Source of the DNA: an uncultured Bacteroidales bacterium
GTDB lineage: Bacteria; Bacteroidota; Bacteroidia; Bacteroidales; UBA932
Assembly: GCA_934693135.1 (NCBI GenBank)
Contig: CAKUVA010000034.1
Location: 1-14,630 of the forward strand
Direction of reading: 5' to 3'
DNA: 14,630 bases
The notes under the pieces are model-generated. The model was given only the letters and a program-made list of their open reading frames with translations, was not told the DNA's origin and did no database searches. Made by a program: the position numbers and the translations under genes. Position 1 is the stretch's first letter. Each line of letters begins with the position of its first letter. Shown here one piece after another: positions 5,795 to 13,586 of this stretch.

Positions 5795-8788
5795 TTAAAA
5801 TGTAAGTTCAATACCGAAAAGATACTGACGTGAATTTCCAGTACGTCCATAAGTGAGGTTTCCGTCCACTTCTGGGTCAATGCCAGTGTACTTGGTCACT
5901 GTAAACAAGTTACGTCCAGTCAATGTCACTTTTACTGCACTTAAGACATTCTGACCACTGAACCATTTTTCCGGAAAATTATACCCTACCTGAAGATTCT
6001 TCAGACGCAGGAAGCTTGCATTTTCATGTATATGAGAGTCAAACTGCATGATAGCTCCAGTAGACCAATCAGGATACTTGGCATTCTTATTCTCCGGAGT
6101 CCAGAAATCCGACACTGCCTTAGAAGTATTCAATGTTGAGAACTGGTTAGGATTCTTGTAGAAATATGCATCATTGTTAATAAGAGTCTTTCCGAGCACA
6201 TATGAAAAATCTGCTACAAACGACAAGCCTTTCCATGCTCCTGAAAGCCCAAAACCACCATTGACAGGAGGATTAAACCTCTTTCCTGTATTCTGCGTCA
6301 ATGTAGCCTCATCGAAGACTTTAGTGGTTCTATTCTTGTCTTTGCAAGTCTTATCAGTATCCTCTCCCGGCAAATACCACATCATCTGTCCGTCCTCTGG
6401 ATCAACACCCGCATATATTGGAGCATAGAACATTACAGGTGAGCCAACTACATAGGTAATACCTGTATTAGCTATGTCCCATCTCTTCCTTCCGTCAAAA
6501 AGCTTAGTAACTTTCTCCTTGTTATAGCTAAAAGTAGTGTTAAAACGAAGGAAATAATCACGACCTCTGAGAATGTCAACACCGAGAGTTATGTCAACTC
6601 CACTATTAGATAAGCCTCCGACATTGTCCACCAACTCACTGAAGCCAGTCGTATAAGGGTAAGGTACACTCATCAGCATCGATGAAGTCCTTCTATTATA
6701 ATATTCAATATTGAAATCCACATGATCCACTACGCGGCCTGAAATTCCGACCGAGAACAATGACTGTTTTTCCCATGTTAGCTTAGGATTACTTGGTTGG
6801 GTAACTACCATCGAAGCACCACCAGCATAATTGGTGGTGGTTCCTATAAGTGCAAGAGACTGATAGTCATCAATCGCCGCATTACCCTGTGTTCCATAGC
6901 TTGTCCTAACATTGAAATCATCCAGCCACCATACATCCTTCAAGAAATTTTCACGTTTTGCTTTCCAAAGAACGCCGGCAGACCAAAATTGAGCATTTCT
7001 ATTATCCGCACCAAACCTTGAAGATGCATCGTTGCGGACAGTCGCATCAATAATATATTTTCCGAAAAGCGTATAATCCGCATGTCCGAAGAACGAGAGG
7101 AATTTACTCTCAATATAGCTTTCTGTAACACTAAAATTGGACTGCACTCCATCTTGTAGGTTCAAGAGTCTATCATCTTTCTGGCCTGACGAACCAGCAT
7201 AGGTATAATCGTATATATTTGCTATCCCCTCATGTCCAGCAAGCACAGTAAACTGATGATTTTCATTTATTTCGAACTTATATTCCAACGTATTTGTGAT
7301 AGAAGCCGTATATTCCATAGCTACTTGTCTCACTCTCTCGCCAGATCCTCCTGACATCTCAAATGAAGGCTTGGACTTATAATTCTGGAATAAAACATAT
7401 CCATCAATTCCAGAGCGTGAAGCTATCTTGAAGTTCTTGAAAGGTTCAATTTCCACATTAACATTTCCAAGAAGTCCATAGCGATCTCCTACATCAGTTC
7501 TATTCTTGGAATACCAATGAGGATTGGTCACTCCATTCGGATAAGTCGTCTCATACTCTTTGCCCGTATTCGGATCAATAGCAGGGAACAAAGGGTTGTT
7601 CAAATATGACATACCGCCACGCACGCTATTTGACTGTGATGACGAACCGCCCCAGAATGGGTTTTGCTGGTTGGTATCCCATGACAAGCTGACATTTGCA
7701 CCTACTTTGAGCCAATCTTTCGGATGGCCCTGCACATTAGAACGAAATGTATATCTGTCATAATAGTTTCCAACAGCAGTTCCTCTCTGATGGAACTGCG
7801 AGGCTCCTATCATATAAGCAACTTTCTTCCCTCCACCCTCAATCGTTATATCATTCTGGAATTGAGGATTGTTCAGTTGCTGGAAATATTTATACCACTG
7901 AGTGTTAGCATCATACCCTTTGTCAGTATAAGTTGTCTTGATATATTCAGGGGTATGTATTCCCGCTCTCACCCAAAAATCCTTCAGTTCACTGCCAGAC
8001 ATCATGTTCTTGTACAATGTCATATCAGCCAACGTCGAAATTCCAGCCTGGCTTCTTATGGTGACCGTAGATTTGCTATCATACGAACCGGCTTTAGTGG
8101 TGATAAATACAACACCATTTGCTGCACGAGATCCATAGATTGATGTCGCTGACGCATCCTTCAACACAGTCACTGAAAGGATATCATTAGGGTTCATAGA
8201 CATTACTGAACGACTTGTAGCTTGGATACCATCAATGATATACAATGGTTCAGGACTTGAACCAAGAGAACCTATTCCGTGTATGGACATTGATACATTG
8301 CTCTCTCCGGCATTTCCTCCAGTAGTCATGACAGACAATCCTGCAACTTGTCCTTGAAGCTGGTCAAGAGCGGAAGATGACGGAGAATTCTTAAGTTTGT
8401 CTGATTTCACCGTAGAGATAGAACCTACGAGAGAACCAACTTTCTTCGCTGAGCCATATCCTACAACGACAACGTCATCAAGAACATTAGCATCTGGCTC
8501 AAGTTTACAATTCACCACAGAATTACCATTAACAGGAACCTCAGCATCAGCATAGCCGACAAAACTGAACACAAGTACTCCTTTTGATGGAACAGAAATG
8601 CTATATATGCCATCAGCATCGGCAGAAGTCCCATTCATAGTGTCTTTCAACCTTATGGACGCAAACGGAATAGGCTCCCCATTCGTCGCATCGGTAATGA
8701 CGCCTGTCACGTTCAAGTTCTGTGCAAATGCCACAGCACTTGAAAGAAACATAGCCACTACCATTAAAAGTAGACCGGTTTTCTTCAT
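5795..8788 (-). CDS. SusC/RagA-family TonB-linked outer-membrane transporter
   Basis: TonB-dependent channel that imports a large nutrient across the outer membrane with its SusD lid, powered by TonB-ExbBD. Over 997 residues: signal peptide 1-22 (cleavage after AFA), a carboxypeptidase-D-like beta domain (about 26-97, VTGVITDATNGEPIPFASI), the segment LDDVVVVGYGSAKK (103-116) that acts as the TonB box in this family, a plug domain (about 116-234) with PLYIIDGI and the SIYGSRAANGVVFITTKAG end motif, then a 22-strand barrel ending in a C-terminal Phe (IELTF). No N-terminal STN domain is present, so direct signalling to an anti-sigma factor is not expected. The usual plug motif IRG is IHG here (His170). 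A promoter lies just upstream, and susD starts on the stop codon. Confidence 0.96.
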   Translation of the reverse strand: MKKTGLLLMVVAMFLSSAVAFAQNLNVTGVITDATNGEPIPFASIRLKDTMNGTSADADGIYSISVPSKGVLVFSFVGYADAEVPVNGNSVVNCKLEPDANVLDDVVVVGYGSAKKVGSLVGSISTVKSDKLKNSPSSSALDQLQGQVAGLSVMTTGGNAGESNVSMSIHGIGSLGSSPEPLYIIDGIQATSRSVMSMNPNDILSVTVLKDASATSIYGSRAANGVVFITTKAGSYDSKSTVTIRSQAGISTLADMTLYKNMMSGSELKDFWVRAGIHTPEYIKTTYTDKGYDANTQWYKYFQQLNNPQFQNDITIEGGGKKVAYMIGASQFHQRGTAVGNYYDRYTFRSNVQGHPKDWLKVGANVSLSWDTNQQNPFWGGSSSQSNSVRGGMSYLNNPLFPAIDPNTGKEYETTYPNGVTNPHWYSKNRTDVGDRYGLLGNVNVEIEPFKNFKIASRSGIDGYVLFQNYKSKPSFEMSGGSGERVRQVAMEYTASITNTLEYKFEINENHQFTVLAGHEGIANIYDYTYAGSSGQKDDRLLNLQDGVQSNFSVTESYIESKFLSFFGHADYTLFGKYIIDATVRNDASSRFGADNRNAQFWSAGVLWKAKRENFLKDVWWLDDFNVRTSYGTQGNAAIDDYQSLALIGTTTNYAGGASMVVTQPSNPKLTWEKQSLFSVGISGRVVDHVDFNIEYYNRRTSSMLMSVPYPYTTGFSELVDNVGGLSNSGVDITLGVDILRGRDYFLRFNTTFSYNKEKVTKLFDGRKRWDIANTGITYVVGSPVMFYAPIYAGVDPEDGQMMWYLPGEDTDKTCKDKNRTTKVFDEATLTQNTGKRFNPPVNGGFGLSGAWKGLSFVADFSYVLGKTLINNDAYFYKNPNQFSTLNTSKAVSDFWTPENKNAKYPDWSTGAIMQFDSHIHENASFLRLKNLQVGYNFPEKWFSGQNVLSAVKVTLTGRNLFTVTKYTGIDPEVDGNLTYGRTGNSRQYLFGIELTF

Positions 8789-8822
8789 ATAAGCTTATGA
8801 TAGTTTAAGTTTAACCAAACTA

Positions 8823-8830
8823 CAAATATA
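8823..8830 (-). promoter_or_regulatory. Promoter of the downstream susCD-lipoprotein operon
   Basis: On the minus strand TATATTTG matches the Bacteroides -7 consensus TAnnTTTG exactly. The -33 position 19 bases upstream is TTTT rather than TTTG and lies in the U-tract of the preceding terminator. Predicted start near 8816, giving a leader of about 28 nt before the susC ATG at 8788. Confidence 0.65.
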
Positions 8831-8842
8831 CTCAAGAATTTA

Positions 8843-8882
8843 GACTAAAAAAAGTCGCCACCTGTCAAAAAGTGACGACTTT
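8843..8882 (-). terminator. Terminator after the small secreted-protein gene
   Basis: On the minus strand AAAGTCGTCAC (8882-8872) pairs with GTGGCGACTTT (8861-8851) with one U-G wobble and a 10-base loop. A T-run follows (8850-8847). It ends transcription 20 bases past the stop at 8902 and separates that gene from the next susC operon. Confidence 0.85.
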
Positions 8883-8901
8883 AGGAATAAATTGATTAAA
8901 C

Positions 8902-9573
8902 CTATTGCTTATGCAGAAAATCAACAACTTGAAGTAAACTCTGTGGCTCCTTCCATTTGATTTTATTCTCCTTCTGGAATGCTTTCCAAGCAGCCGTCTT
9001 TTCTGCAGGAAGTGCTTCTTGAACATCGGCCTTGGAAGCCTCAACCTTATAAAGTGGAGTAACCAAATAATATGTAGTTTTTGTATTGAGTTCTGCACCA
9101 GAATCCTTCTCGTTCAGAATATTCATATAATTCTGATTAACTTGACTATCAGTCTGTATAGATGTAACCTTCATTGTAGCAGAAGATGTGGATGATACAC
9201 CATACGCACCCTCTGCTTCCCTCGCACTCTCAAAATCTCCAAGAATCTCAGCCACAACACATCCAAAATTATCCTTAGCTTCCACTCTCATCATCTTACC
9301 GAACAGAGGAATGAAAACATCCTTTCCTATTTCCACTGCCGTCACGTCTTTAAGAAGCGCTTCTTTTATAACGCCATTGTCAATATAATGCAACATATCC
9401 CTACGAAGATGAAGATTCATCTGCCTTACTTCTTCATTTCCACCCTTCATTATGATCTTCCCCTCAGTGAAATGAGGATACAGATAAGGATATGTAGTGG
9501 TCGGAGATTGCGCAAATGTCACTCCGAACGACGCCAACAATATGGCACAAATTGTTGTGACAATATTTTTCAT
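8902..9573 (-). CDS. Secreted protein of unknown function (223 residues)
   Basis: Function not recognised. It starts MKNIVTTICAILLASFGVTF with a signal peptide that probably ends at FAQ (about 21), without a lipobox, so the mature protein should be periplasmic or exported. The N-terminal half has YLYPHFTEGKIIMKGG and MLHYIDNGVIKEA, a pattern I recall from small secreted Bacteroidales proteins of unknown role. It looks beta-rich up to about 115. A Ser/Thr-rich stretch (SSTSSATMK, about 128-136) leads to a helical, Lys-rich C-terminus. The gene lies between two susCD modules, 78 bases after the preceding lipoprotein gene and with a hairpin on each side. It may be read by leakage through the first hairpin or from a promoter I could not identify. 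Confidence 0.75.
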   Translation of the reverse strand: MKNIVTTICAILLASFGVTFAQSPTTTYPYLYPHFTEGKIIMKGGNEEVRQMNLHLRRDMLHYIDNGVIKEALLKDVTAVEIGKDVFIPLFGKMMRVEAKDNFGCVVAEILGDFESAREAEGAYGVSSTSSATMKVTSIQTDSQVNQNYMNILNEKDSGAELNTKTTYYLVTPLYKVEASKADVQEALPAEKTAAWKAFQKENKIKWKEPQSLLQVVDFLHKQ

Positions 9574-9582
9574 CTTATGAAA

Positions 9583-9632
9583 TGTAAAAAAAATAAAATA
9601 GAGGCGTCTGGATTGTTTCCATAGGCGCCTCT
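9583..9632 (-). terminator. Terminator of the upstream susCD-lipoprotein operon
   Basis: On the minus strand AGAGGCG (9632-9626) pairs with CGCCTCT (9606-9600). An inner TGG/CCA stem across a small internal loop extends the hairpin. ATTTTATTTTTTTTAC follows directly as a U-tract. It lies 20 bases past the stop of the FN3 lipoprotein gene. Confidence 0.8.
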
Positions 9633-9651
9633 ATCATTATATATAAATCAG

Positions 9652-11223
9652 TTATTTGCGTACAGCCTTAAATTTAGTTACGACAACATTATTACCGTTG
9701 GCATCTTTAGCGTAACCGGTAAGCTTCCCTCCAGCAACAACAGCGACACAGATATAACCATCACCAGTTATATTACCATCAACAAAGGAGAATGTTTTGT
9801 CTCCATCACCAACAAAGTATATACAATAGCCACTGTCCTTTGATCCAGCAAAGATATCATATTCATACATCAACAATTCACCACTATCACCATTGAATTC
9901 ACAATAGAGCTTTCCTGCAAATCCGAGGAAATCGGTAATCATAACATTTCCATACTCCTCATCATCCGAAGCAACTATTGTCATATTGTATGAAACAGAA
10001 GCTCCTGTAATAGCATTTACACCAGATACCTCATAAGTACCGATAACGTCTTCAACAGTATAACCATAAGAACAGTAGTATGCATCAGCAGCAGAGAACT
10101 CAGCATTCCCATTTCCGAAAATATCTACGAATGTTCCTGCGGCAACAGTAAATGAGATAGACGTTCCATACCCTGGATCCTCATCAAGTTCAATACCGAT
10201 ATTTTTCTCATCAGTCTTATTGAAAGATGATGCAGAATAGGTAACAACACGTCCTTTTCCATTACTTACAGCTACACTTACCCCTGTTTTGGAAGCTACT
10301 CCAGCAAGAGGATAAGCACCATCACTGGCTGCAGTCATGACAAGCTCTGTCCAATCACTGAAATACTCTGGTGCATCAGCCTCACTTCCTTTTCTTGAAA
10401 GAGTGAATGTCGCCGCCTTATATGAAGCAGCAATTGCTGCTGTAGTAACCTTTCCTGACGCTTTGCTAACAACCGCTGCAGGAGATGCGGCACACTTGGC
10501 ACCAAGGGCATTGACAACAACACCCTCAGGGTAAGTAATAGCAACTATTGCTCCCGGTATATACTCTGAGGCAGGGACATTCACTACTAAATAATTCTCA
10601 TCAACCGACATACTTTCTGCTGGAAGCTCCACACTTTTATACTCAACAAGGTTCTTATCAGCATCCAAACTGCCATATTTAGCGAAAAAATGTGCAGTGA
10701 CAGCACCACTACCGAGAGCGACAGGATCGTCAAATGGTAAAGCAAACTGAAGTACACCATCTTTTTCTCCAACCTCAATATCATCATCTAGAAGCACAGG
10801 CGCAGTACTATCAGTTGTAACTACTGATGCACTTGCAACAGGACTTACAACACCTTGGCTATTCGAAGCAACAGCATAAAGTGTATATGCTGTATTAGGT
10901 GATAGGCCATCTACAGTTAATGAAAGAAAAGCTACATCTTCTACATTCTTAACCGCAGATATAAGTGCTGATTTCGCATAACCTCCGCTCAAAAGAGTAG
11001 AAGCATTGAGTGTCTTAGATTCTCCTTCGATGAGCGCAAAAGAAAAATATGTATTCCCTTCTTTTGCTGTCACAGAAATAGAAACCGTATTATCATCAAC
11101 AACTGTTGCAGACACCTCTGGTGCAACTGCTTCCGCGAAAGAAATCTTATCGTCTTCCGCAAAGCGGGTGCAAGCGGTAAATGATACCGCAAGCGCCAAC
11201 ATTGCATATATTGTCTTATTCAT
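9652..11223 (-). CDS. FN3/Ig-like surface lipoprotein
   Basis: Predicted lipoprotein of 523 residues: signal MNKTIYAMLALAVSFTAC with lipidated Cys18, so likely anchored in the outer membrane. Residues about 35-138 look like a fibronectin type III domain (APEVSATVVDDNTVSISV, then LTVDGLSPNTAYTLYAVAS). About 142-275 and 276-385 read as two Ig-like beta domains; the first has TYPEGVVVNALG and the second FTVAAGTFVDIFGNG, both like bacterial SbsA-type Ig repeats. Residues about 390-523 (VIGTYEVSGVNAITGAS onward) form a C-terminal beta domain like those in the two Calx-beta lipoproteins. It follows the Calx-beta gene by 14 bases and is the last gene before a terminator. No catalytic motif is visible. 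Binding or display at the cell surface is the best inference. Confidence 0.8.
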   Translation of the reverse strand: MNKTIYAMLALAVSFTACTRFAEDDKISFAEAVAPEVSATVVDDNTVSISVTAKEGNTYFSFALIEGESKTLNASTLLSGGYAKSALISAVKNVEDVAFLSLTVDGLSPNTAYTLYAVASNSQGVVSPVASASVVTTDSTAPVLLDDDIEVGEKDGVLQFALPFDDPVALGSGAVTAHFFAKYGSLDADKNLVEYKSVELPAESMSVDENYLVVNVPASEYIPGAIVAITYPEGVVVNALGAKCAASPAAVVSKASGKVTTAAIAASYKAATFTLSRKGSEADAPEYFSDWTELVMTAASDGAYPLAGVASKTGVSVAVSNGKGRVVTYSASSFNKTDEKNIGIELDEDPGYGTSISFTVAAGTFVDIFGNGNAEFSAADAYYCSYGYTVEDVIGTYEVSGVNAITGASVSYNMTIVASDDEEYGNVMITDFLGFAGKLYCEFNGDSGELLMYEYDIFAGSKDSGYCIYFVGDGDKTFSFVDGNITGDGYICVAVVAGGKLTGYAKDANGNNVVVTKFKAVRK

Positions 11224-11237
11224 AATTTACTCTTGTT

Positions 11238-12128
11238 TTAGTTTTTTACAGCCGTAATTCCAGGGTTGGTAATATTAAGATTACCTGCATCTTCAATATA
11301 AACCCAAATACCCCATTCTGTACCGAAGTCAAGGGTAACACTGTCTCCATTTCTAATAATCTTCACGTCCATAGAGCCACTTTCATATCCCTCTGAACCA
11401 TCAAATCCAAGCAGGAGGACAGGATTACCATTCGAATACTTATATTCAGTCTCCTGGCCGAAAGGAATATTGATAGTATCCAACTCATCATTTACGATAC
11501 CATAATAGCGAGTCTTCTCATTTGCCCAACCAGCGACATCGAAGAGGTTATCAATCCATACCTTATGGTCATCCTTAGCATCCTTATAGAATGTCATTGT
11601 CCACTCACTTGGACCATTCCAATAATTTACACCTGAAGCTGTATATGCACCGAGCATGAATCCAAGTGGATGATCGACATCGTTGATAGTCACAGTACAG
11701 GTATTCTCTGAGCCAACCTGAACTTCATCATTTCCAAACAATGTAATGCTGAAAGAAAGGTCTCCAGTATATTCCCCGTCAGCGATAGTTTTGATTTCAA
11801 TGTATCTGGTACGATTCTCGGAATCAAATGAAAGCACACCAGAAGAAGTAACCAATTCGTAGTTCACTCCTGCCTTAGCAGCCTTTGACTCAGGCTCATT
11901 AACTTCGAATCTAAATGTACTCTCCAAGCCCTTTACGGAAGCAAGAGTGACAGGTATCTGAAGTACAGCCCCGTCTTTGGAATAATCTTCAGAGACATTC
12001 ACTGTAACCTTGTCGAATGCGACAAACGCATCCTTATCATTGAATTTGGCTGGTTCGTTCTTGTCACATGAAGCAAAAGCAAACACCGACATGAGAGCCA
12101 CACCCATATATGTGTATAAATTTTTCAT
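11238..12128 (-). CDS. Calx-beta-domain surface lipoprotein (SusE/F position)
   Basis: Predicted outer-membrane lipoprotein of 296 residues: MKNLYTYMGVALMSVFAFAS followed by Cys21. Residues about 33-153 resemble a Calx-beta domain, with IPVTL (58-62), AGVNYE (86-91), VLSF, YTGDLSFSITL (120-130) and INDVDHP (148-154). Residues about 156-296 are a separate beta-rich region beginning FMLGAYTASGVNYW. The gene starts two bases after the susD stop and ends 14 bases before the FN3 lipoprotein gene, so the four genes almost certainly form one transcript. It occupies the same slot as the lipoprotein at 3381-4250 and shares its layout, but the sequences are well diverged. A ligand-binding role beside SusCD is inferred from position; no enzyme signature is seen. 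Confidence 0.85.
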   Translation of the reverse strand: MKNLYTYMGVALMSVFAFASCDKNEPAKFNDKDAFVAFDKVTVNVSEDYSKDGAVLQIPVTLASVKGLESTFRFEVNEPESKAAKAGVNYELVTSSGVLSFDSENRTRYIEIKTIADGEYTGDLSFSITLFGNDEVQVGSENTCTVTINDVDHPLGFMLGAYTASGVNYWNGPSEWTMTFYKDAKDDHKVWIDNLFDVAGWANEKTRYYGIVNDELDTINIPFGQETEYKYSNGNPVLLLGFDGSEGYESGSMDVKIIRNGDSVTLDFGTEWGIWVYIEDAGNLNITNPGITAVKN

Positions 12129-12130
12129 AA

Positions 12131-13573
12131 CTAAAGCGGATTCTGTTCAAGGTTCTTATTCAAATCAAGTTCCCTCTTAGGTATAGGAAGTGCCCATTTA
12201 ACGCTCGGGAATGGAACATTTAGATTATCAGAGCAGAGTGGATAATCTTCAGCTGAACGCTCAACAGGTTCACCCCAACGCGCCAAGTCAAAGATATAAT
12301 GCCCTTCCCAAGCAAGCTCTTTTCGACGTTCTGCTTCAATGTCTGTCTGACCTACAGAATTATATGCTGAAGCTCCTCTCAAAGTAGCAATAGCATTAAG
12401 ATCTTTCACAGCAGTCGTACCTTCAATAACTGCTCCACGCATAATAGCCTCAGCCCTGTTAAGATACATCTCGGAAAGTCTAAGTACAACAATGTTATTG
12501 CAGTCAGGAGCCGCATTGTCACCTTTTCCAGGGTATTTGTTAGTCCAAAGAATACCTGATTCGTTGGCAGCATCAGTTCTATATGCCTTCAAACGCACAT
12601 CTCCGTCTTCATAAAGATTGATAAGAGGATCTGCAGCCTGAGCATCACCAGAACCTGCAGGATTGGTAAGGTAGGACATATCTTCCCAGCTTCCGTAAGC
12701 AGAATTTGTACGCTTGCCATATACCTCGAAGATAACTTCTCCTGAACCACTTTCTTCACCCCATACAGAAGGATATTCCTCAGCTGACCAGAGATTATAT
12801 TTGCCGCTTGTAATAACTTTAGTTGCATAATCAGCTGATTCCTGCCATTTGCCCATATAAAGATAAACACGAGAAAGAAGAGCCTGAATAGCAGAAAGAC
12901 TAACGACAGCCGTAGGGTCTGCGACACCATCTCTCTTATAATCAGGGTCAATGATGTTTTCCGCCTCAAGAAGGTCTTTTACGATATTTTCATAATTTGA
13001 AACGACAGTCTCACGCGCAGGAAGTCCATTAGGATCAGTATGATAAACATACGGAACACCAAGACTTTCCGGTGCAGATTTCACACAATAAGTATATGGC
13101 TGGCCATAAATCAACACATTGCAGAAATGTGAGAATGCACGAAGGAAAAGACATTCAGCTTTAAGGTTATTCAAGTCCTGAGCAGTAACATCTGCTGTTT
13201 CCTTTCCGTCAAGATTGTCTATCACATTATTTGCCATCGCAACGGTAGTATAGCAATATGACCACATCCCGGAAGTGCTGGTTTCAGTATAGTTCCAAAC
13301 ATAAGGCTGGACACAACGACCTGAATTTGCGAAATTTGATTTTTTTCCGTTTCCAGAACGCATTTCGGCACCAACAATCCAACTCTGACCATACCACCCG
13401 GTGGATGCCAATGATGAATAAGCTCCGAAAGTAGCATCGTCCAAGCCTGTATAATCAGACAGTGTTATCTCAGTACTCTGCTGTAGTTTTGGTTCCTTCG
13501 TAAGGAAATCCTGACATCCGGCAGCTCCAAGAAGCGATGCAACGCCTAAAATATATAATGTTGTTCTTTTCAT
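12131..13573 (-). CDS. SusD/RagB-family outer-membrane lipoprotein
   Basis: Surface substrate-capture subunit paired with the SusC that ends just upstream. The open frame runs back to 13666 inside susC, but the ATG at 13573 gives an ideal lipoprotein signal, MKRTTLYILGVASLLGAAGC (lipidated Cys20), and leaves a 13-base gap after the susC stop; an ATG at 13579 would add only Met-Ile. Over 480 residues it shows LKAECLFLRAFSHF (137-150), the helical repeat SRVYLYMGKWQESADYATKV, LRLSEMYLNRAEAIM, ERRKELAWEGHYIFDLARWG, and the C-terminal family signature PIPKRELDLNKNLEQNPL. The length is slightly short but complete for the family. The ligand is unknown. Confidence 0.95.
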   Translation of the reverse strand: MKRTTLYILGVASLLGAAGCQDFLTKEPKLQQSTEITLSDYTGLDDATFGAYSSLASTGWYGQSWIVGAEMRSGNGKKSNFANSGRCVQPYVWNYTETSTSGMWSYCYTTVAMANNVIDNLDGKETADVTAQDLNNLKAECLFLRAFSHFCNVLIYGQPYTYCVKSAPESLGVPYVYHTDPNGLPARETVVSNYENIVKDLLEAENIIDPDYKRDGVADPTAVVSLSAIQALLSRVYLYMGKWQESADYATKVITSGKYNLWSAEEYPSVWGEESGSGEVIFEVYGKRTNSAYGSWEDMSYLTNPAGSGDAQAADPLINLYEDGDVRLKAYRTDAANESGILWTNKYPGKGDNAAPDCNNIVVLRLSEMYLNRAEAIMRGAVIEGTTAVKDLNAIATLRGASAYNSVGQTDIEAERRKELAWEGHYIFDLARWGEPVERSAEDYPLCSDNLNVPFPSVKWALPIPKRELDLNKNLEQNPL

Positions 13574-13586
13574 AATCATCGTTCTT

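Noticed and set aside
7724..8143. 139-residue plus-strand open frame antisense to susC
   Set aside because: The minus-strand frame encodes an unbroken SusC with family motifs across this stretch. The antisense product has no recognisable feature.
9579..9586. TACATTTC as a promoter for the gene at 8902-9573
   Set aside because: It differs from TAnnTTTG at the last base, has no -33 element at the right distance, and would place the start at the ATG itself.
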